Origin: Candidatus Competibacteraceae bacterium
GTDB taxonomy: Bacteria > Pseudomonadota > Gammaproteobacteria > Competibacterales > Competibacteraceae
Direction: 5' to 3'
Assembly: GCA_016699715.1 (NCBI GenBank)
Contig: CP065007.1
Location: 1,984,001-2,048,000 of the forward strand
DNA: 64,000 nt
Below, piece by piece: positions 59,283 to 64,000 of this stretch. The translations under genes and the position numbers were made by a program. Each line of letters starts with the position of its first letter. The first letter of the stretch is position 1. The notes beneath the pieces are model-generated. The model saw only the letters and a list, made by a program, of their open reading frames with translations, was not told the origin of the DNA and did no database searches.

Positions 59283-59502
59283 GATTATTTCTGCTTGGCG
59301 AAACCCCTTGACATCGGGCAATTCCACTATAGCAATAATTGTTGCGCCGCACAAATACCGTCTTCGATCTCTCCGGGAAAAATTTAGCCTGGCGACCGTC
59401 GCGGCGATCACCGGAAACCGATCCGACCGCTCCATCCTCTCGACGCCTCCGCGCGGCTTGACTACACTTGCCTGAAACCACATTAAAACCACGGAAACCG
59501 CC

Positions 59503-60267
59503 ATGCGCCGAGTCGTCTTCAATCAGAAAGGAGGAGTGGGTAAATCCACCATCGCGTGCAATCTGGCCGCCATCGGCGCGGCGCACGGGCGGCGGACCCT
59601 GTTGGTGGACCTGGACCCACAGGCCAATGCCTCCCGCTATCTGCTGGGCAACGCCCTGGACGAGCAGAAAAAAACCCTCGCCCACTTCTTCGACGACATC
59701 CTGGCCTACAAGCTGTTTCCCGACAAACCGGAGGCCTACGTCACGCCGACGTCTTTCCCCAACCTGGGCGTGTTGCCGTCCGATCCTCGACTGGAGGAAC
59801 TGCAACTCAAGCTGGAATCCCGCTACAAGATGTACAAGCTGCGCGAGGCGCTGGACACCCTCAAGGAATTCGACGACATTTTCATCGACACCCCGCCGGC
59901 GCTGAATTTCTACACCCGATCGGCGCTGATCGCCGCCGATACCTGCCTGATCCCCTTCGATTGCGACGACTTCTCCCGCCGCGCCCTGTACACCCTGATG
60001 GACAGCGTCCGCGAAATCCAGGCCGATCACAATCGCACGCTGCGGGTGGAAGGCATCGTGGTCAACCACTACCAGGCCCGCGCCAACCTGCCGGTACGCT
60101 TGGTCGAGGAGCTGCGTTCCGAGGGTCTGCCCGTGCTGGACGCCTTCCTGTCGGCCTCGATCAAGATTCGCGAGTCGCACGCTCAGGCTCGACCGATGAT
60201 CCATCTCGATCCCAAGCACAAACTCAGCCGCGAGTTCGAGGCGCTCTACGGATTACTGAACGGCTGA
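59503..60267 (+). CDS. ParA family ATPase (orphan)
   Basis: 254 residues. Deviant Walker A QKGGVGKST at residues 8-16, LLVDLDPQANASRYLLG and the IDTPPALNFYTRSAL region of ParA/Soj proteins. No parB follows, so it is more likely a positioning ATPase (for a cellular machine) than the chromosome segregation protein. The start MRRVVFNQKGG is unusually short before the P-loop, as in other chromosomal orphan ParAs. Confidence 0.9.
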   Translation: MRRVVFNQKGGVGKSTIACNLAAIGAAHGRRTLLVDLDPQANASRYLLGNALDEQKKTLAHFFDDILAYKLFPDKPEAYVTPTSFPNLGVLPSDPRLEELQLKLESRYKMYKLREALDTLKEFDDIFIDTPPALNFYTRSALIAADTCLIPFDCDDFSRRALYTLMDSVREIQADHNRTLRVEGIVVNHYQARANLPVRLVEELRSEGLPVLDAFLSASIKIRESHAQARPMIHLDPKHKLSREFEALYGLLNG

Positions 60268-60539
60268 CCCACCCGCCGGCGGTATCCCAAATCGCCAGCG
60301 GCGGGCGCGTTCGGATTCCCAACCCACCGTCAGACCGGGACCCGGCCCGCCCGGATCTGTTGGTAAAACGCCAGCAGCGCCAGACTCCTCGAAAAAAGTG
60401 TGGCAGGTCTCGATCCAGGGCACGTCCAGGCGCCGCGCCAGCCGGAAACCAGCGTAGTGGGCCACAAACGAGCTTTGGACGCGCACCGGAAAGCATTAAA
60501 ATTTTCGCGGATTCCCCACTGTCCCAGCGAGGCTGCGCC

Positions 60540-61316
60540 ATGAACGATCCCGATTCAACCACTGTCGCCCACATCGTCACGGCAATGCGCCGAGCCCGTC
60601 GGCTGCTGTTTATTACCGGCGCGGGCATCTCCGCCGATTCCGGCCTGCCGACCTATCGCGGCATCGGCGGGCTGTACAACAACGAACTGACCGAGGAAAA
60701 CTTCTCGATCGAAACCGCTCTGTCCGGGTCGATGCTCGAAGCCGCCCCGCACATTACCTGGAAGTACCTGCATCAGATCGAAAATTCCTGCCGTGGCGCG
60801 CGCTTTAACGATGCGCACGCCATCATCGCCAACTTGCAGGATCAGTTCGAGGTCTGCGTGCTGACCCAGAACATCGACGGTTTCCATCGCGACGCCGGTA
60901 GCCGCAATCTCATCGAGATGCACGGCGATGTCCATGACCTGTACTGCACCCGTTGCGACTATTCCGCCACGGTTGCCGACTACAGCCAACTGGACATTCC
61001 TCCCGCCTGCCCGCGCTGCCACGCGTTGGTGCGACCGCGAGTGGTGCTGTTCGGCGAAACACTGCCGTCGCACGCCATCCAGCATCTTTATCGGGAACTG
61101 GACCAAGGCTTCGATCTCGTGTTCAGCATTGGCACCACCAGCGTCTTTCCCTACATCGCCGGCCCCCTGGTGCAAGCCAGCCAGGCGGGTATCCCCACCG
61201 TGGAAATCAACCCCAGCGACACCAACGTCACTCGCTTCGTGGATCACAAGCTCAGCTCGGGCGCGGCGACCAGCATGCGGGCCATCCGCGCGGCGTATCA
61301 GGAGCCGAACGCATAG
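60540..61316 (+). CDS. Sir2 family NAD-dependent protein deacylase
   Basis: 258 residues from the ATG of MNDPDSTTVAHI. GAGISADSGLPTYRG (NAD binding), TQNIDGFH, the catalytic His in IEMHGD, and a Zn knuckle CTRC...CPRC are all present. Removes acyl groups from protein lysines. In this acyl-CoA-rich organism it may reverse metabolic acylation, which is inference. Its end overlaps the convergent glycosyltransferase-like gene by 19 bp. Confidence 0.93.
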   Translation: MNDPDSTTVAHIVTAMRRARRLLFITGAGISADSGLPTYRGIGGLYNNELTEENFSIETALSGSMLEAAPHITWKYLHQIENSCRGARFNDAHAIIANLQDQFEVCVLTQNIDGFHRDAGSRNLIEMHGDVHDLYCTRCDYSATVADYSQLDIPPACPRCHALVRPRVVLFGETLPSHAIQHLYRELDQGFDLVFSIGTTSVFPYIAGPLVQASQAGIPTVEINPSDTNVTRFVDHKLSSGAATSMRAIRAAYQEPNA

Positions 61317-62398
61317 AGCGACCGCTCCAGCCAGCCGGCGGCCTCAATCGTGCCGGACGGCGCCACCGGCGGTTTGGCCGGCTGCGCCAACAGCGCCCGC
61401 AAAGGTTCGGCCAAATCGCCGCTCGCCAGTTGCCGGCGGTCGATCTTAACCGCGTTAGCGTGCTCCGTCAGCCAGCGGCTCAACCATGGCTCTTCCGGCC
61501 AGTCGTCGCGCCCGACATAGAGCACTCGGGTCGCGTTGCACGCTGCCTCGGCGAAGGCACCGTAGCCGGGCTTGGTGAACAGCACGTCGCAAGAGCGGAT
61601 CAGATCCAGCATCGAGCAATCCGTCAATGCCTCCCAGCTCCGCGCATCCGGCCGCGCCACCTGGCCCCAGTCCGGTGGGATCAGCCAGCACACGCCCGCC
61701 AGCGCCGGCCACGTCTCCAGCGGTGGGCGCAGGTTCACGCCCCCCAGACCCATCAGCACCAGCGTCTCGCCGCCACGCAAGCCGAGCCGGTGATCGATCT
61801 CCGGCCGCCGGTTCCGGCCCAGGGCGGCGATGGGGCCGATCGGCCGGGCGTTGCGCAAATTCGGCATCGGCATGCTGGGCGCCGGCTGGAGAAAGGCCAC
61901 GGCGCTATTGTAGGCCGCCAACATCGGCGCGCGCAGCGCCGCCAGATCGGAGGCAGCGGCACCGTAGCCTTGCAGAATATCCGCCCAGTTCAGCGAACAC
62001 AGCGCCAGCGCCGGAATCGCCAATCGGGCCGCCGCCGCCAGGCTCAGATAGGGAATATCGGCCAGCAGCAGATCCGGCGCCGCTTGCCGCAACTGATCTT
62101 CTTGCCAGTCCAGCCGCGCCTCCCACTCCCCATGGAAAGCCCGATAGGCGGCCAGGCTGTCCGCGACTTTCACGTCCAGCGCATCCACCATCACCATGCC
62201 GAAATCGGCCGCGCCGGCCACGACCGCGAATTCGCCCGCGATCCGCCCGCGCAAGACCGGCTCCGGCAGCAGGCTCTGCACGGTCAGGCGAATCGCCGGA
62301 TGATGCTGGCGAAGGGCGTTCAGCACTGGCGCCGCTTGCGCCAAATGCCCGAAACCGTGGCCGGACAGGGCGACGTAAAGATGGGGAACTTCAATCAC
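61298..62398 (-). CDS. Glycosyltransferase-like protein (GT-B/MGT type)
   Basis: 366 residues from a GTG at 62398 with GGAGG 9 bp upstream; a further upstream ATG is unlikely. The N-terminal VALSGHGFGHLAQAAPVLNAL and the C-terminal FTKPGYGAFAEAACNATRVLYVGRDDWPEE resemble the two halves of a GT-B nucleotide-sugar enzyme (the latter the donor-binding loop). Acceptor unknown. Confidence 0.8.
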   Translation of the reverse strand: MIEVPHLYVALSGHGFGHLAQAAPVLNALRQHHPAIRLTVQSLLPEPVLRGRIAGEFAVVAGAADFGMVMVDALDVKVADSLAAYRAFHGEWEARLDWQEDQLRQAAPDLLLADIPYLSLAAAARLAIPALALCSLNWADILQGYGAAASDLAALRAPMLAAYNSAVAFLQPAPSMPMPNLRNARPIGPIAALGRNRRPEIDHRLGLRGGETLVLMGLGGVNLRPPLETWPALAGVCWLIPPDWGQVARPDARSWEALTDCSMLDLIRSCDVLFTKPGYGAFAEAACNATRVLYVGRDDWPEEPWLSRWLTEHANAVKIDRRQLASGDLAEPLRALLAQPAKPPVAPSGTIEAAGWLERSLYAFGS

Positions 62399-62619
62399 GC
62401 AAAACGTCCTCCGGACCGATGCGAAAGCGCCGTGATGACATATCGATGACAAATCGGCGACGATGGGCTTGCAATTTAGGTTGTTTGTCTCGAAAAAAAC
62501 TTCTAGACTAAAATTGCAACAAGATGTCTCACAATGGCAAATCGTTGTTTTTTTAATACTCGCTATTCATACAGAACGATTCCAGGCTTAGCTCATTGCC
62601 AAGGCGCGAGGGCATGATC

Positions 62620-62937
62620 ATGGCACAGACGCTGACTTTGCAAACGCTGGAAGCCGAAAATCAGTCATTTGCGGGCACCGGCGGTATTAGTTCGGCCAAC
62701 CAGCACTGCGGTTTCATCCCCGGCTTTCTGGATCGGGAAACCGGCGCGGTCTACTGTTCCTGTTGGGCCGACGGCACTCCAGCCCCCTTCCACGCCCTGG
62801 ACGGCCTGCCCGATCATCTGGTACTGGGTCGCAACCCCCGCGGCCATATCACCGCTGTCAAATCCAGCATCGTCGCCGGCTTCATCCGTTTCGGGCATTT
62901 CTATACCCGCGAACAGGCTGCTCACTGCCTCGAGTAG
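62620..62937 (+). CDS. Small unknown cysteine-containing protein
   Basis: 105 residues from the ATG at 62620 (GAGG 8 bp upstream; an ATG at 62614 is possible). No signal peptide. VYCSCWADGTPAPFHALDGLP and the later HLVLGRNPRGHITAVK give a regular, protein-like pattern with four Cys in all. I do not recognise it. The 160-bp AT-rich leader (62453-62613) contains an inverted repeat TTGCAATTT / AAATTGCAA (62469-62477, 62511-62519) and must hold its promoter. Confidence 0.6.
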   Translation: MAQTLTLQTLEAENQSFAGTGGISSANQHCGFIPGFLDRETGAVYCSCWADGTPAPFHALDGLPDHLVLGRNPRGHITAVKSSIVAGFIRFGHFYTREQAAHCLE

Positions 62938-63245
62938 CAACCCGCCCCGCCGGTTCCGCCGCCTGCCCCGGGTCGATTGGCCGGCCCGCCGCCGATTGTA
63001 CCCGCACCCCCCGATACCCGCCGCCATGCCCGCGGCCGGGAATCCCGCGTCCGCGATTGTTCCCAAGGCGACATCGACGATGCCTTGCAATTGGCAATCG
63101 CCCGACTATCGTTTCTATGACGTTCAGCGAACGACAGACCGCGAGCCGCGGGTTGCGGTTAATAAAAACCACCCAAGTCTCTCTGACGCCATCCGGCCCG
63201 GCACCGGCTTCCAATCCCATAACCCATGCAACGGACTTTACCGCC
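62938..63245. other. Intergenic region upstream of glgP
   Basis: 308 bp, very GC-rich in the first half. No supportable gene. It should hold the glgP promoter. A stem CCGCG/CGCGG lies near 63139. Confidence 0.5.
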
Positions 63246-64000
63246 ATGACGATCCAGACCGTAGAAAGAAGCACGCCAGCATCCTGGCTGACCGAACTGC
63301 CGCCCTTGGGCATGGACGCCAAAAGCATCGCCGCCGACTTCCGGCATTATTTCAGCCACACCCTGGGCCGCGACCGGCATACCAAGTACACCTACTACAT
63401 GTACGAAGCCCTGGTGCTCACCCTGCGCGATCGACTGTGGGAGCGCTGGAAGAACACCCGCTATGCCTACGAGGCGGACGGTGGCGTGCGCCGGGCGTAT
63501 TACCTGTCCCTGGAATTCCTGATGGGTCGGGCCCTGGGCAACGCCATGCTCAATCTGGGCGTCTCCGAACCGGTCAACAAGGCACTGTACGACATGGGCC
63601 TAACCCTGGAGGAACTGGCCGAGTGCGAGAACGACGCCGGGCTGGGCAACGGCGGCCTGGGGCGACTGGCGGCCTGCTTCATGGATAGCTGCGCCACCTT
63701 GCGGCTACCGGTGATCGGCTACGGTCTCCGCTACGCCTACGGCATGTTCCGCCAGCGCATCGAAAACGGCTATCAGGTCGAGGAACCCGATCATTGGCTG
63801 CGCAGCGGCACCCTGTGGGATCTGGAGCGGCCCGAATACACGCAGCGGATCAAGTTCGGCGGTCGCACCGAAAGCCACATGAAAGCCAATGGCGATATGG
63901 GCTGGCGCTGGCTGGATACCCATGACGTACTGGCCGTGCCCTACGACTTCCCGATCCCTGGCTATCAAAACGGCACGGTTAACACCCTGCGGCTGTGGTC
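63246..64000 (+). CDS. glgP: Glycogen/starch phosphorylase (3' cut by window)
   Basis: First 251 residues from the ATG of MTIQTVERSTPAS; the gene runs off the right edge. YYMYEALVLTLRDRLWERW, YYLSLEFLMGRALGNAMLNLG and NDAGLGNGGLGRLAACFMDS are hallmark N-terminal blocks of alpha-glucan phosphorylases. Releases glucose-1-phosphate from glycogen, central to a glycogen-cycling lifestyle. The PLP site is outside the window. Confidence 0.96.
   Translation, partial: MTIQTVERSTPASWLTELPPLGMDAKSIAADFRHYFSHTLGRDRHTKYTYYMYEALVLTLRDRLWERWKNTRYAYEADGGVRRAYYLSLEFLMGRALGNAMLNLGVSEPVNKALYDMGLTLEELAECENDAGLGNGGLGRLAACFMDSCATLRLPVIGYGLRYAYGMFRQRIENGYQVEEPDHWLRSGTLWDLERPEYTQRIKFGGRTESHMKANGDMGWRWLDTHDVLAVPYDFPIPGYQNGTVNTLRLW

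Overview
The window is a GC-rich chromosomal segment of a gammaproteobacterium. The gene set (MutY-YggX pair, IlvD, IspG, RecBD, a Gly-Phe tRNA neighbourhood) fits that class. The glycogen phosphorylase at the right edge and the storage and acyl-CoA flavour fit a Competibacter-like glycogen-accumulating organism, but that genus-level guess is inference from content and not from a comparison.

Layout. 1-15.9 kb: end of a single-chain type ISP restriction-modification enzyme, a Uma2-type nuclease, divergent recD and recB (no recC), ilvD, a two-REC degenerate GGDEF-EAL protein, an NAD-dependent epimerase, mutY and yggX. 15.9-19.0 kb: tRNA-Phe(GAA) with its own promoter and terminator, followed by accessory debris: a KilA-N remnant, a Fic AMP-transferase bracketed by a 26-bp direct repeat, a truncated TIR protein and a small unknown gene. 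19.1-25.3 kb: an AraC regulator divergent from an acyl-CoA cluster (dehydrogenase, racemase/CoA-transferase, two hotdog thioesterases and a BadI-like ring-opening hydrolase). 25.3-33.5 kb (minus strand): acyl-CoA ligase plus a Liv-type ABC importer (livG, livH, livM, livK, livF), in which livK is split by an IS630-type element. 33.7-43.1 kb: a TetR regulator divergent from a complete leucine catabolism operon (liuABCDE) ending in acetoacetyl-CoA synthetase, so isovaleryl-CoA can be carried to acetyl-CoA and acetoacetyl-CoA.

43.6-51.9 kb: an unusual envelope-signalling operon: a FecR-TPR-outer-membrane beta-barrel fusion, an 82-residue unknown protein, a CHASE2 histidine kinase and a sigma-54 response regulator. 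The regulator is split by a second, nearly identical IS630-type copy. 52.3-64 kb: ordinary genes (XRE regulator, DedA-PAP2-LssY membrane fusion, isochorismatase-like hydrolase, ispG, mgtE, a lipoprotein pair, an orphan ParA, a sirtuin, a glycosyltransferase-like protein, a small unknown protein and the start of glycogen phosphorylase).

The main points of interest are the two inverted IS630 copies, whose removal restores both host frames and whose transposase frames break at an A7/A8 run; the FecR-TPR-barrel/CHASE2/NtrC module; the BadI-containing acyl-CoA cluster with its transporter; and the element debris beside tRNA-Phe.
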